64,000 nt of DNA from Sphingomonas turrisvirgatae (GTDB lineage: Bacteria; Pseudomonadota; Alphaproteobacteria; Sphingomonadales; Sphingomonadaceae). Within the stretch, counting starts at the first letter, position 1, and the number at the start of each line of letters is the position of its first letter. A program made the position numbers and the translations under genes. A model generated the notes under the pieces. The model worked only from the letters and a program-made list of their open reading frames with translations, ran no database searches and was not told the DNA's origin. Shown here piece by piece: positions 26,827 to 38,289 of the stretch. The DNA is taken from assembly GCF_001721295.1 (NCBI RefSeq), contig NZ_MDDS01000005.1:62001-126000 (forward strand), in the 5' to 3' direction.

Positions 26827-27035
26827 CTACCTGTATGCAGGGGCTCGTCCTCAGACGTTGCACGGATCGAACTCGTCGGATGACGTTTCGCTTCCGCGAT
26901 CGCATCCAGAGCGTTCGTATAGCGAAAGCCATTCACCAAAAAGCTGTCCGCGCTTACACGCTTTATGCCGTATCGTCCGAGCAATTCCTCAACGTCTGTG
27001 GATGGAAGCGGCCCGTCCGTATGGTCGATGGTCAT
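26823..27035 (-). CDS. Small hypothetical protein (70 aa)
   Basis: MTIDHTDGPLPSTDVEELLG begins a 70-residue soluble protein. The central motif YGIKRVSADSFLVNGFRYTN followed by LDAIAEAKR resembles short sphingomonad proteins of unknown role. The ATG at 27035 is preferred because the shared leader motif (27053-27077) ends 17 bases upstream, as at two other genes. The small membrane-protein gene overlaps its stop. Confidence 0.6.
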   Translation of the reverse strand: MTIDHTDGPLPSTDVEELLGRYGIKRVSADSFLVNGFRYTNALDAIAEAKRHPTSSIRATSEDEPLHTGR

Positions 27036-27052
27036 AGCTTTTGTCCCATTCG

Positions 27053-27077
27053 AGCGGGAGCGCAAAGCATCTCTCAG
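27053..27077 (-). promoter_or_regulatory. Shared leader motif, site 1 (CTGAGAGA-N8-GCTCCCGCT)
   Basis: On the minus strand CTGAGAGA is followed after eight bases by GCTCCCGCT, and the coding ATG comes 17 bases later. The same two blocks occur in front of three other small genes in this window (sites 2 to 4). The block order, orientation and distance to the start are conserved. Whether it acts as DNA or RNA is unknown. Confidence 0.55.
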
Positions 27078-27201
27078 TCGCGGCGGGGCTCAAGGCTAGG
27101 GCAGCGATAGCCTTTACATGGGGCTGCCGTAGTTCGGATGTAAGCCCACGCGGCATATTCGTGGCGTCTCGGCCAGTTTGAGGCGTTCACCCGCATTGTA
27201 A

Positions 27202-27447
27202 CTAACGGGAGGTGCCGCCCTCGTTCTCCCAGGAAGCGTCTTCAGCAGCAACTTGCTGGCGTTCGTCACGTTTGACGCTGCGTTCTGCATCCGTCTCGAG
27301 GCGATTATGGGGGTAAGTGCTTTTCATAAGCAATTTTGCATACGCCAAGGCGAGTGCGCGGTGAACAATTCGTGCCGATCGCGACGGGGAAGTCTCGGCG
27401 CGGTGCAGCTCTTCCTGCTCCCGACGAAGAAAATAGTTGATGTCCAT
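27202..27447 (-). CDS. Small MDxN-type hypothetical protein (81 aa), paralogue of the gene at 41418
   Basis: An 81-residue protein starting MDINYFLRREQEELHRAETS, then ARIVHRALALAYAKLL. It aligns with the protein encoded at 41418 (MDLNQLLHRHQ..., ARYAHRGMATLYAERI): both have MDxN-x-(F/L)L-x-R-x-Q, then AR-x-x-HR-x-x-A-x-x-YA. This family is frequent in sphingomonads and has no known function. The ATG at 27447 is chosen because the leader motif (site 2) lies 16 bases upstream and the homologue starts at the same residue. Confidence 0.68.
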   Translation of the reverse strand: MDINYFLRREQEELHRAETSPSRSARIVHRALALAYAKLLMKSTYPHNRLETDAERSVKRDERQQVAAEDASWENEGGTSR

Positions 27448-27463
27448 GGCCTTGCTCCAGTGG

Positions 27464-27485
27464 AGCGGGAGAATCAATCTCTCAG
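27464..27485 (-). promoter_or_regulatory. Shared leader motif, site 2
   Basis: Minus strand CTGAGAGA, a six-base gap, then CTCCCGCT. The ATG of the MDINYF gene follows after 16 bases. An extra short hairpin, GCTCCA-C-TGGAGC, overlaps the second block. It matches sites 1, 3 and 4 in order and orientation, with a slightly shorter gap. Confidence 0.55.
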
Positions 27486-27609
27486 GCGTGCGTTGCTCGG
27501 TTGGTATGCACGATGACAGACCGTACCATAGCTGATCCGCTGTGTCTCAGTGTTCCCTAATGCATGTTAACTGGCGGAGATAATGCAATCAGGTCGCGTT
27601 GGGCGAGCA

Positions 27610-27853
27610 ATGGCCTGCTACACCTTCCACCTTTTGCACAATGGAAGAGCGGAGCACTTCGAGCGTCTAGCGCTTGCAAGCGCACATGACGCGCGCGCGA
27701 TGGCGCAAGCCTTCGCTGGCGAAATGCTGAAGCACGGTGAGCCGTCCGTATCTGACTCGAATCTCAAAGTTCGAGTCACGTCCCGGGGACGACCTGACGC
27801 TGTTCGAGATCCTTGTCGGTGGCCCTGACGCTGCTGCCGCAAACGACCGCTAA
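27610..27853 (+). pseudogene. DUF6894-like small protein gene with a frameshift
   Basis: The first frame encodes MACYTFHLLHNGRAEHFERLALASAHDARAMAQAFAGEML..., which resembles DUF6894 proteins (short, begins MPRYFFHV-like, with a conserved LFxLxF end). After about residue 58 that frame gives an unlikely tail. The next frame encodes DDLTLFEILVGGPDAAAANDR and stops at 27851, matching the expected C-terminus. One extra G in the run at 27785-27788 explains the break. It could be a real inactivation or a sequencing error. The gene diverges from the MDINYF gene. Confidence 0.6.
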
Positions 27854-27999
27854 CCACCCGTGTCGGCCTTTGCCGTCGATAGCCGCAGCAGCCATGGCAA
27901 CGGTTCCGCGAACGCTAGCGTGCATGTCGGCGGCATTTTGGCGCCAGTATCATGCCGCGATAGCGTCGACGATGAACGAAAGATAAGCGGGGAGGGCGG

Positions 28000-29115
28000 T
28001 CAGCCCCCCACCGCCTTTTTCAGCTTGTCGAAGAAGCCATGCGACACCGGGCATTCGTCGCCGGTCTCAAGGCCCCGAAATTCCTCAAGCAGTTCCTTCT
28101 GCCGCGCGGACAGCTTGGTCGGGATTTCCACCTCGATCCGCACCACCAGGTCGCCCTGGCCGCGACCTTGCAGGACCGGCATGCCCGCGCCGCGCTGGCG
28201 AACTTCGCGGCCGCTCTGCGTACCCGCGGCGACGCGGATCGTGTGGAGCTCACCGTCCAGGCCCGGGATTTCGATCTCGCCGCCCAGCGCCGCGGTGGTG
28301 AAGCTGATCGGCGCGCGGGCGTACAGCGTCGTGCCCTCTCGCTCGAAGATCGCGTGCGGCTTCACGTGCAGGAAGATATAGAGGTCGCCGGGAGGCGCGC
28401 CGCGTGCGCCGGCCTCGCCCTGGCCGGACAGACGGATGCGCGTGCCATCGTCCACGCCGGGCGGCACGTTGACCGCCAGCGTCACCGTCTTGTCGACACG
28501 CCCTTCGCCGCGGCAGCTCTTGCACGGATCGCTGATCGTCTGGCCGGCGCCATGACAGGTCGGACAGGGCCGCTCGACCATGAAGAAGCCCTGCTGCGCG
28601 CGCACCTTGCCATGGCCGCGACAGGTGCCGCAGGTCTTGGCCATCGTGCCCGGCGACGCGCCGGTGCCGCCGCACGGTTCGCATGGGCCGGAAACATCGA
28701 TGGTGATGTCCGTCTCTTTGCCATGGAAGGCGTCTTCCAGGCTGATCTCCATGTCGTAGCGCAAGTCCGCGCCGCGCGCCTGGCGCTGGCGCCCACCACC
28801 GCCGGCAAATTCGCCGAACATGGATTCGAAGATGTCGGAAAAGGCGTCGAACCCGGGATGCTGACGCCCGCCGCCACCGCCGCCATTCTGGAACGCGGCA
28901 TGGCCGAACCGGTCATAGGCGGCGCGCTTCTGCGGATCCTTCAGGCAGTCATAGGCTTCGTTGATCGCCTTGAACTTTGCCTCATGCTCCTTGCCCCCGC
29001 CATTCTTGTCCGGGTGGTATTTGATCGCCAGCTTGCGAAACGCCGACTTGATCGTCGTGTCATCGGCTGTCCGCTCGATGCCGAGCAGCTCGTAATAATC
29101 AACTTCGGTGGTCAT
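28000..29115 (-). CDS. dnaJ: Chaperone protein DnaJ
   Basis: A 371-residue type I J-protein. The J-domain has KYHPDKN near residue 35, a Gly/Phe-like linker follows ([13 protein letters not shown]), then four zinc-binding repeats ([32 protein letters not shown]) and the C-terminal substrate-binding domains. It stimulates DnaK ATP hydrolysis and delivers unfolded clients. It lies 64 bases downstream of dnaK on the same strand and is probably transcribed from the same heat shock promoter. Confidence 0.98.
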   Translation of the reverse strand: MTTEVDYYELLGIERTADDTTIKSAFRKLAIKYHPDKNGGGKEHEAKFKAINEAYDCLKDPQKRAAYDRFGHAAFQNGGGGGGRQHPGFDAFSDIFESMFGEFAGGGGRQRQARGADLRYDMEISLEDAFHGKETDITIDVSGPCEPCGGTGASPGTMAKTCGTCRGHGKVRAQQGFFMVERPCPTCHGAGQTISDPCKSCRGEGRVDKTVTLAVNVPPGVDDGTRIRLSGQGEAGARGAPPGDLYIFLHVKPHAIFEREGTTLYARAPISFTTAALGGEIEIPGLDGELHTIRVAAGTQSGREVRQRGAGMPVLQGRGQGDLVVRIEVEIPTKLSARQKELLEEFRGLETGDECPVSHGFFDKLKKAVGG

Positions 29116-29179
29116 TCACTCGGCCCCCGCCCATGCCCCCGCCGCTTTCGATAGGAAAGGGCGGGGGTGAGCATGCGCA

Positions 29180-31093
29180 TTACGCCTTGTTGTCGTCCAC
29201 CTCGGAGAATTCAGCGTCGACCACGTCGTCCGCCTTCTCCGCGCCTGCGTCGGCCCCAGAAGCAGACGATGGCGAAGCCTCCGCCTGCTGCTGCTTCTCG
29301 TAGATCGCCTGACCCAGCTTCATCGCGACTTGCGCAAGGGCCTGGCTCTTCTCGTTCATCGCATCGGCGTCACCGCCCTCGATCGCCGACTTGGTCTCGT
29401 CGATCGCGGCCTGGATCTCGCCCTTCAGCACGTCGTCCACCTTGTCGCCATTCTCGGCGAGCTGGCGTTCGGTCGTGTGCACCAGGCTTTCGGCGTTGTT
29501 CTTCGCCTCGGCCGCGGCACGGCGCTTCTTGTCCTCTTCGGCAAAGCTCTCGGCGTCGCGAACCATCTGTTCGATGTCGCTGTCGCTGAGCCCGCCCGAG
29601 GCCTGGATGCGGATCTGCTGCTCCTTGCCGGTGCCCTTGTCCTTGGCCGACACGTTGACGAGACCGTTGGCGTCGATGTCGAACGTCACCTCGATCTGCG
29701 GCACGCCGCGCGGAGCAGGGGGGATGCCGACCAGGTCGAACTGGCCCAGCAGCTTGTTGTCCGCCGCCATTTCGCGCTCGCCCTGGAAGACGCGGATGGT
29801 CACCGCCTGCTGATTGTCGTCAGCGGTCGAATAAACCTGCGACTTCTTGGTCGGGATCGTCGTGTTGCGATCGATCATGCGGGTGAACACGCCGCCCAGC
29901 GTCTCGATGCCCAGCGACAGCGGAGTGACGTCAAGCAGCAGCACGTCCTTGACGTCGCCCTGCAGCACGCCGGCCTGGATCGCCGCGCCGATCGCCACGA
30001 CTTCGTCGGGGTTCACGCCGGTATGCGGTTCCTTGCCGAAGAACTGCTTCACGACTTCGCGCACCTTGGGCATGCGGGTCATGCCGCCGACCAGCACCAC
30101 TTCGTCAATCGCATTCGCCTTGAGGCCAGCGTCGGCCAGCGCCTTGCGGCACGGCTCGAGCGTGCGGGTGACGAGATCATCGACCAGACGCTCGAGGTCC
30201 GCACGGCTGATCGACTTGACCAGGTGCTTGGGCCCATTGGCGTCGGCGGTGATGAAGGGCAGATTGACCTCGGTCGACGCCGCCGACGACAGCTCGATCT
30301 TCGCCTTCTCGGCCGCTTCCTTCAGCCGCTGCAGCGCCAGCTTGTCCTTGGTAAGGTCGATGCCCTCGGCCTTCTTGAAGTCATCGGCCAGGAACTGCAC
30401 GACCTTGGAGTCGAAATCCTCACCGCCCAGGAAGGTGTCGCCATTGGTCGCCTTCACCTCGAACACGCCGTCGCCGATCTCCAGGATCGAGACGTCGAAC
30501 GTGCCGCCGCCAAGGTCATAGACCGCGATCGTCTTGCCGTCGGTCTTTTCCAGGCCATAGGCCAGCGCCGCCGCCGTCGGCTCGTTGATGATGCGCAGCA
30601 CTTCGAGCCCTGCGATCTTGCCGGCGTCCTTGGTCGCCTGACGCTGCGCGTCGTTGAAGTAAGCCGGCACCGTGATGACGGCCTGCGTCACGGTTTCGCC
30701 CAGATAGCTCTCGGCGGTTTCCTTCATCTTCTGCAGCGTGAAGGCGCTGATCTGCGAAGGCGAATAATCCTCGCCACCGGCCTTGACCCACGCGTCGCCG
30801 TTCGGACCCTTTACGATGGTATAGGGGACCAGTTCGGTGTCCTTCTTGGTCACCGGATCGTCGAAGCGGCGGCCGATCAGGCGCTTCACCGCGAAAATCG
30901 TGTTGTCGCCATTGGTCACCGCCTGGCGCTTCGCCGGCTGGCCGACCAGTCGCTCGCCATCCTTGGCAAACGCGACGATCGAAGGCGTCGTGCGCGCGCC
31001 TTCCGCATTCTCGATAACCTTGGGCTTGCCCGCTTCCATGACAGCGACGCAGCTATTGGTCGTGCCCAGATCGATTCCGATAACCTTACCCAT
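29180..31093 (-). CDS. dnaK: Chaperone protein DnaK (Hsp70)
   Basis: A 637-residue Hsp70. The N-terminus is [17 protein letters not shown]. The ATPase domain holds [20 protein letters not shown] and [15 protein letters not shown]. The substrate-binding domain has [15 protein letters not shown] helical lid and the usual acidic C-terminal tail ending [12 protein letters not shown] follow. Length and motifs are normal. A sigma-32 type promoter and a perfect hairpin lie in its leader. Confidence 0.99.
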   Translation of the reverse strand: MGKVIGIDLGTTNSCVAVMEAGKPKVIENAEGARTTPSIVAFAKDGERLVGQPAKRQAVTNGDNTIFAVKRLIGRRFDDPVTKKDTELVPYTIVKGPNGDAWVKAGGEDYSPSQISAFTLQKMKETAESYLGETVTQAVITVPAYFNDAQRQATKDAGKIAGLEVLRIINEPTAAALAYGLEKTDGKTIAVYDLGGGTFDVSILEIGDGVFEVKATNGDTFLGGEDFDSKVVQFLADDFKKAEGIDLTKDKLALQRLKEAAEKAKIELSSAASTEVNLPFITADANGPKHLVKSISRADLERLVDDLVTRTLEPCRKALADAGLKANAIDEVVLVGGMTRMPKVREVVKQFFGKEPHTGVNPDEVVAIGAAIQAGVLQGDVKDVLLLDVTPLSLGIETLGGVFTRMIDRNTTIPTKKSQVYSTADDNQQAVTIRVFQGEREMAADNKLLGQFDLVGIPPAPRGVPQIEVTFDIDANGLVNVSAKDKGTGKEQQIRIQASGGLSDSDIEQMVRDAESFAEEDKKRRAAAEAKNNAESLVHTTERQLAENGDKVDDVLKGEIQAAIDETKSAIEGGDADAMNEKSQALAQVAMKLGQAIYEKQQQAEASPSSASGADAGAEKADDVVDAEFSEVDDNKA

Positions 31094-31138
31094 GAGTCCT
31101 CTAAGGCCCCCGTCTGCTAAATCGTTTCAAACCAATAC

Positions 31139-31163
31139 GTTGCCGCGCCCCTGAAGCGGCAAC
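31139..31163 (-). promoter_or_regulatory. Perfect hairpin in the dnaK leader (8-N9-8)
   Basis: GTTGCCGC at 31139-31146 and GCGGCAAC at 31156-31163 are perfect inverted repeats around nine bases, about 45 bases before the dnaK ATG and inside the predicted transcript. The geometry is close to a CIRCE operator (9-N9-9), but the sequence is unrelated to CIRCE (TTAGCACTC), so HrcA binding is not supported. An mRNA structure or another operator is possible. Confidence 0.5.
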
Positions 31164-31181
31164 GCAGCAACTGTAAGCCGC

Positions 31182-31209
31182 ATATAGGTGAGCGTTCCCT
31201 TGCCGCAAG
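31182..31209 (-). promoter_or_regulatory. Sigma-32 (RpoH) type promoter of dnaK
   Basis: On the minus strand CTTG (31209-31206) is followed after 17 bases by CCTATAT (31188-31182). This fits the alphaproteobacterial heat shock consensus CTTG-N17/18-CYTATNT. It lies about 90 bases upstream of the dnaK start in the expected orientation and explains heat shock control of dnaKJ. Confidence 0.75.
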
Positions 31210-31266
31210 GTCATGCCCCACTTACGAAAATCGCAAATGGTTCCCGAATCGGGAGGGATTTCGACA

Positions 31267-31695
31267 ATGCGCCGGTTGTTTGCTCTTTGCCTCGTCACTG
31301 CGACGCTTGCCGCGTGCCAGCAGGCCGAACTTGGCGCGAACGATGCCTGGGTCCGGCTGCCGGCGGTGACGGGTCGCCCGGGCGCTGCCTATTTGACGAT
31401 CCGGGGCGGCAGCGAACCGACCACGCTGGTCGCCGTCTCCAGTCCTGCCGCGATCCGCACCGAATTGCATGAAATGAAGCAGGAGGGCGGCATGATGACG
31501 ATGGCGCCACGCCGCGATGTCGCGGTTCCGGCGGGCCAGACGGTCGAACTGAAGCCCGGCGGCATCCACGTCATGCTCTACGACATCTCGCCCAGCGTAA
31601 GGGCCGGCTCGGCAGTCCCGCTCAAGCTGAGCTTTGCCGACGGCCGCGTTCTCGAAGTAAGCGCCAAGGTGAAGGCGGCAGGCGACGCCGACTAG
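31267..31695 (+). CDS. Copper chaperone PCu(A)C family lipoprotein
   Basis: A 142-residue protein with a lipoprotein signal, MRRLFALCLVTATLAAC. The mature part has the copper site pattern of the family: H-x-M in LHEMKQEGGMMTM, and GGIHVMLYDI later. It delivers Cu(I) to cytochrome oxidase or stores it in the periplasm. The ATG at 31267 with GGGAGG upstream is preferred over 31213, which would put the signal peptide inside. The gene diverges from dnaK. Confidence 0.92.
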   Translation: MRRLFALCLVTATLAACQQAELGANDAWVRLPAVTGRPGAAYLTIRGGSEPTTLVAVSSPAAIRTELHEMKQEGGMMTMAPRRDVAVPAGQTVELKPGGIHVMLYDISPSVRAGSAVPLKLSFADGRVLEVSAKVKAAGDAD

Positions 31696-31779
31696 TTCCG
31701 GCGCGGGCCGTCGCCTGACTCAAATCATGCCTCGTTCGACGGCAACGAATTGTTCAGCCTTGCACGCTAGCATGGCCGG

Positions 31780-31938
31780 ATGAAGTCAGTCATCATCATG
31801 ATCTGCTTCCTTGCGGCGGGCGATCTGGCGCTGTTCTCCGGCGCGCACTCGCTGCAGGCCTGGTCCGCCACGCGCGCGCAGCTCAAGTCGTTTCAGGCCT
31901 ATGCCGATCATGCGACGGATCCGCTGATCCCGGGCTGA
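31780..31938 (+). CDS. Small hypothetical membrane-anchored or exported protein (52 aa)
   Basis: MKSVIIMICFLAAGDLALFS begins a 52-residue protein with one N-terminal hydrophobic segment and a soluble tail ending HATDPLIPG. It could be membrane-anchored or secreted. It lies downstream of the copper chaperone gene (85 bases) and is convergent with rluE, six bases away. I recognise no family. The normal codon use and hydrophobic start support a real gene. Confidence 0.5.
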   Translation: MKSVIIMICFLAAGDLALFSGAHSLQAWSATRAQLKSFQAYADHATDPLIPG

Positions 31939-31944
31939 GCGGCC

Positions 31945-32490
31945 TTACGCCTCGCGCCAGCTGCCGGGCACAAGTCCTTCGAGTGACCAGTCGCCGAACC
32001 GCCCCCATATTCGCTGGCGTACCAGCCGCAGCGTCGGGTGCCCGACCGCCGCCGTCATTCGCCGCACCTGCCGGTTGCGACCCTCCTGGAGAGTCAGTGC
32101 GATCCAGCAATCCGGCACGCTCTTGCGATATCGCACGGGCGGATCGCGCGGCCACAGCGCAGGCGGATCGATCCGTTCCGCCAATGCCGGCCGCGTCAGC
32201 CCGTCCTTCAGCCGCACGCCGGCGCGCAACGCATCCAGCGCCGCTTCGTCCGGCACGCCTTCGACCTGTGCCCAATAGGTCTTGGCCATCTTGTGCCGCG
32301 GATCGGCGATCTGCGCCTGCAACCGGCCATCGTCAGTCAGCAACAACAGCCCCTCGCTGTCGCGATCCAGCCGTCCTGCGGGATACACGCCGGGCACGTC
32401 TATATGATCCGCCAGCGTCGGATGCCCGCTCCCCTCGTCCGTGAATTGCGACAGCACGCCATAGGGTTTGTTGAACAGGATCAGGGTCAT
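31945..32490 (-). CDS. rluE: Ribosomal large subunit pseudouridine synthase RluE-like
   Basis: A 181-residue RsuA-family pseudouridine synthase without an S4 domain. The start [16 protein letters not shown] is typical of RluE. The catalytic Asp lies in [26 protein letters not shown] is the second family motif. RluE modifies U2457 of 23S rRNA in E. coli; the same site is inferred. Confidence 0.92.
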   Translation of the reverse strand: MTLILFNKPYGVLSQFTDEGSGHPTLADHIDVPGVYPAGRLDRDSEGLLLLTDDGRLQAQIADPRHKMAKTYWAQVEGVPDEAALDALRAGVRLKDGLTRPALAERIDPPALWPRDPPVRYRKSVPDCWIALTLQEGRNRQVRRMTAAVGHPTLRLVRQRIWGRFGDWSLEGLVPGSWREA

Positions 32491-32612
32491 CGCACAGGCT
32501 CACTTTCCTCGCCCTGTGAAGGAGGCAAGGAGGCGCAAAACGCCGAAAGGGTGAGGGCGTTCAGCACGCCGCCGCACTGGACAGGAATCATACCTCGCGC
32601 CACCTAGCACAG

Positions 32613-33089
32613 ATGAAACACCGTCGCGCGCTGACCCAAGGCGAAATCACGCTTGCCCGCACCATGTTCGGCGATGCGATCGATTACGCACGCGCCAGCA
32701 TCGCCAATCGCAAATGGATCTTCTTCCAGCCGCGCACCGTGACCATGGCCCCGCTCGGCTGCATCCACTTCCACCCCGGGGGCGGCAGCTACCGCGAAGA
32801 CTTCGCCACGGCCGGCCTCGACCTGCAAGGCCTCTTCATTCACGAGATGGTGCATATCTGGCAGCACCAGCAAGGCATCTTCCTGCCGATCCGGCGCCAC
32901 CCGTTCTGCCGCTATGGCTACAGCCTCAAGCCCGGCTGGACGCTCCGCCGCTATGGCCTCGAGCAACAGGCCGAAATCGTCCGCCACGTCTTCCTGCTGC
33001 GTAACGGCGCGCTCCTGCCGGGCGCGCCGCCGCTGGAGCAGTATCGCGGGGTGTTGCCGTTTAGTGGGGTGGACGAGCGCAGCGCTTGA
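32613..33089 (+). CDS. Zincin-like protein with HExxH motif
   Basis: A 158-residue protein. IHEMVHIWQHQ (HEMVH at residues 77-81) is a zinc-metallopeptidase motif like that in DUF4157 and so-called vgr-related proteins. It is preceded by TMAPLGCIHFHPGGGSYRED and followed by QQAEIVRHVFLL, where a Glu could be the third ligand. There is no signal peptide, so it should be cytoplasmic. The role is unknown; related proteins occur near toxin and secretion genes. No such genes are adjacent here. Confidence 0.72.
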   Translation: MKHRRALTQGEITLARTMFGDAIDYARASIANRKWIFFQPRTVTMAPLGCIHFHPGGGSYREDFATAGLDLQGLFIHEMVHIWQHQQGIFLPIRRHPFCRYGYSLKPGWTLRRYGLEQQAEIVRHVFLLRNGALLPGAPPLEQYRGVLPFSGVDERSA

Positions 33090-33383
33090 ACCGCAAAGGG
33101 CGGGTGGCTCAATCGTGCTTGCTCCGCCATGCACCCGCCGCCGCTACCGTCGAGAGGCCCGAGGCGGCAGTGCGGAACCTCCGCTACGCGCTGCTGCTGC
33201 CAAGCTGCGTCGAAGTTTGAGGGGAGCTGCTGGTTCGACCAGAGCCGCGGCAGCGCAGCACTGCACTGCACTGGGGTGCTTCTCGGCTCAGCTACATGTG
33301 CCACCGCCGACATTTGGAGCGAGGGCAAGATGGTGGGCCGCGCTGGCGGCGCAAATGGAAGCGCCGCCGTCCCGCACACAATA
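33090..33383. other. Gene-free stretch with a short inverted repeat
   Basis: No supported gene. GGCGGGTG at 33100-33107 and CACCCGCC at 33133-33140 form a perfect 8-bp inverted repeat with a 25-base loop just after the zincin gene, possibly a transcription end. The remainder is low in complexity (GCACTGCACTGCACTG) and lies at the 3' end of the methyltransferase gene. It may be the edge of an insertion. Confidence 0.5.
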
Positions 33384-35030
33384 CTAAAGCAGCGTGCCTT
33401 GTTGCTGCGTCGTCTCGCGCTTTGCCTTCTTGCCGACGGTCGTATCGACCCACGGGATATCCGGCCTCCTGTTGTGGAACAGATCGTCGAGGGTCAGGAT
33501 CTGAAGCCGTGCATGCTTGCGGCCGGTGTATTTATTCTCCCATATTCCCACGGCCGCTGCGTCACGCTCCATCGTCCGTGTCGGTGGCTGCGCCGTAAGC
33601 AACACACCGATCTTTGCGTTCTCACGCTCCATGACCTGTGCCAGCCGCCCGACATCCTTCACCCCTGTCGCGCCGCCCTTTACTTCGACGATCGCCTTTT
33701 CCGTCTTCTTCCCATCAGGCTTGAACCAGATGATGCCGTCGATGCCGCCGTCCGGTCCCTTGCGCCCGCCCTTCCATGGGGCCGCATCGACGACGGACAG
33801 CGCCCACAGTTCGAACTGATGCTTGTCGCGACGAACCAGTTCCTCCGCATCGGCCAGCGATTGCGGACGGCCGATCACATCGAATTGCAGGCTGGGATAG
33901 GCGTCGCTCATGCGCTTTTCGATCAGGCCGATGGCGAGATGCGTGACGTCGATCCCGGTCCACCGACGCCCCAGCTTCTGCGCGGCGTGCACAGCGGTGC
34001 CACAGCCGCAGAACGGGTCGAGGACGAGATCGCCTTCGTTTGAGGAAGCGTCGATGATGCGTTCGAGCAAGGCTAAGGGCTTTTGCGTGGGGTAGCCCAG
34101 GCGTTCCTGGGCTTGTGAATTTAGCGGTGGGATATCCGTCACCACATCCTGGACAAGCGTTCCTGATGATAGGACTCGCTTGAACCGCGGAAATCCGCCG
34201 TTGCGCGGCCAGTGGATCAAGCCGTCCGCATCGAGCAAATCAAGCTTCTCAATCGTCGTCATTGAAGCGGCTTTGTCTGCTCCCACAATTCTTTCGACGG
34301 CTTTTCGACTGATTTTCCAATGACTCCCCTTCGCTGTCACATCGAAGCCGCGCCAGGCTTCTCCCGAATGCCCATTCCGAATGCCCGGCGCCGTAAGATT
34401 GTCGTCAGCCCAAACTCGACCTTTTTCGTCTTCGTTCCTATACCGATCCGAGTAACCATCCGAGTGGGGCAATAATATCTCGTTCCAAGTGAAGTCGCCC
34501 GACTTGCTGTAAAACAGGATGATGTCATGGACATCACCGAACCGCCTAGCTGCTGAGTGGGCGGTCGTTCTCTTCCATACGATCTCGTTCTTGAAATTGG
34601 TGGCCCCGAACACCCCATCCAGCAACAGCTTCAGATAATGGCTCGCGGTTGGATCACAGTGTAGGTACAGCGACCCAGTCGGCTTCAGCACGCGGTGTAG
34701 CTCGATTAGCCGCACCGTCATCATGGCGAGGTACGCCATCATGTCATTGTCGCCCAGGAACTCGCGCATTGCGCGCAGCAGCGTGAAGGCGTTGGTATTG
34801 CCACTCCGCATCACATCGTCGAAAGCGGCCTCGGCACGGTCGTTCCAATGCCATGTGTCCTCAAATGCCTCAATCTGCGATTGAGACTGTTGCCCGTCTG
34901 GTGACTTGAACAGAATGTTGTAATTGGCATTCGAGTTGAACGGCGGGTCGAGATAAATCAGGTCCACACTCTCGTCCGGGACGTGCTCTCGCAGAACGTC
35001 GAGATTGTCTCCATAATATAGCTGGCTCAC
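33384..35030 (-). CDS. DNA methyltransferase (beta class) fused to a PD-(D/E)XK-like domain
   Basis: 548 residues from the GTG at 35030, which has GGAG seven bases upstream. Motif IV DPPF is at residues 28-31 and precedes motif I DPFCGCGTA at 338-346, the beta-class order of N6-adenine or N4-cytosine methyltransferases. After about residue 400 a second domain has GPDGGIDG (Asp431) and IVEVKGG (Glu449-x-Lys451), a PD-(D/E)XK nuclease pattern like Mrr-type domains. No separate restriction gene is next to it. Base composition is lower in GC than the flanks, suggesting transfer. Direct repeats in its promoter may regulate it. Confidence 0.87.
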   Translation of the reverse strand: MSQLYYGDNLDVLREHVPDESVDLIYLDPPFNSNANYNILFKSPDGQQSQSQIEAFEDTWHWNDRAEAAFDDVMRSGNTNAFTLLRAMREFLGDNDMMAYLAMMTVRLIELHRVLKPTGSLYLHCDPTASHYLKLLLDGVFGATNFKNEIVWKRTTAHSAARRFGDVHDIILFYSKSGDFTWNEILLPHSDGYSDRYRNEDEKGRVWADDNLTAPGIRNGHSGEAWRGFDVTAKGSHWKISRKAVERIVGADKAASMTTIEKLDLLDADGLIHWPRNGGFPRFKRVLSSGTLVQDVVTDIPPLNSQAQERLGYPTQKPLALLERIIDASSNEGDLVLDPFCGCGTAVHAAQKLGRRWTGIDVTHLAIGLIEKRMSDAYPSLQFDVIGRPQSLADAEELVRRDKHQFELWALSVVDAAPWKGGRKGPDGGIDGIIWFKPDGKKTEKAIVEVKGGATGVKDVGRLAQVMERENAKIGVLLTAQPPTRTMERDAAAVGIWENKYTGRKHARLQILTLDDLFHNRRPDIPWVDTTVGKKAKRETTQQQGTLL

Positions 35031-35361
35031 GTTGCGGCTCCGCCCGTCTGCAAAGGCCGCTGAATGTATCCGAACATATCGCGAACTAGTCGCGAACAAA
35101 CTCGATTTCGGACGTAACCGTCGCCGGTTTCGCGATGTTGTCTCCCCATCGCCCCATGATCGACGGCGAGCTATGTCGTGGCGACGACGACTGTCTCCAA
35201 TATGGTTGCGCCTATCACCTCTATGTCATGGATTTCGCAATCGGAGCGCGTGAGAAACTGCGTCCAGTTCGGGCATATCTCGTGACGGCTAGCGAAGGCG
35301 GGCACCCGCACCTATCTCCCCCTCTGGCATCCCCTTCAGAACAAAGCTAGAACCACGTCCC
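35031..35361. other. Divergent promoter region between the methyltransferase and uvrA
   Basis: Besides the direct repeats at 35068-35097, the stretch contains one open frame (35135-35350, 71 residues, beginning MLSPHRPMIDGELCRGDDDC). It has no good ribosome site and no recognisable family, so I do not call it as a gene. AT content is higher in the methyltransferase-proximal half. The uvrA promoter must lie in the last 150 bases, but I see no clear LexA box. Confidence 0.5.
35068..35097 (-). promoter_or_regulatory. Three direct repeats with 11-bp period upstream of the methyltransferase
   Basis: On the minus strand GTTCGCGA, GTTCGCGA and GTTCGGAT start every 11 bases (plus-strand positions 35090-35097, 35079-35086 and 35068-35075). 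They lie 38 to 67 bases before the GTG of the methyltransferase gene. One turn of spacing is typical of operators bound cooperatively. No regulator gene is adjacent, so autoregulation or a distant regulator is inferred. Confidence 0.5.

Positions 35362-38289
<2,928 letters not shown>

Noticed and set aside
27074..27196. 40-codon minus-strand frame between the two small genes
   Set aside because: No ribosome site and its stop falls within the leader motif; too little evidence.
27464..27485. Possible TPP or glycine riboswitch because of CTGAGAGA / TCTCTCAG
   Set aside because: Only the short block matches. The remaining conserved aptamer segments are absent, and the downstream genes are unrelated to thiamine or glycine.
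27860..28381. Forward frame overlapping the end of dnaJ
   Set aside because: Most of it is antisense to dnaJ; the non-overlapping part has no known motif.
31139..31163. CIRCE operator
   Set aside because: Geometry similar but the sequence does not match TTAGCACTC/GAGTGCTAA, and a sigma-32 promoter already explains heat shock control.
33129..34043. 304-codon forward frame opposite the methyltransferase
   Set aside because: Antisense to a well-supported gene; Cys/Arg/His-rich translation typical of a shadow.
35135..35350. 71-codon frame between the methyltransferase and uvrA
   Set aside because: Plausible length but no ribosome site and no family; it occupies the promoter region. Kept only as a note.
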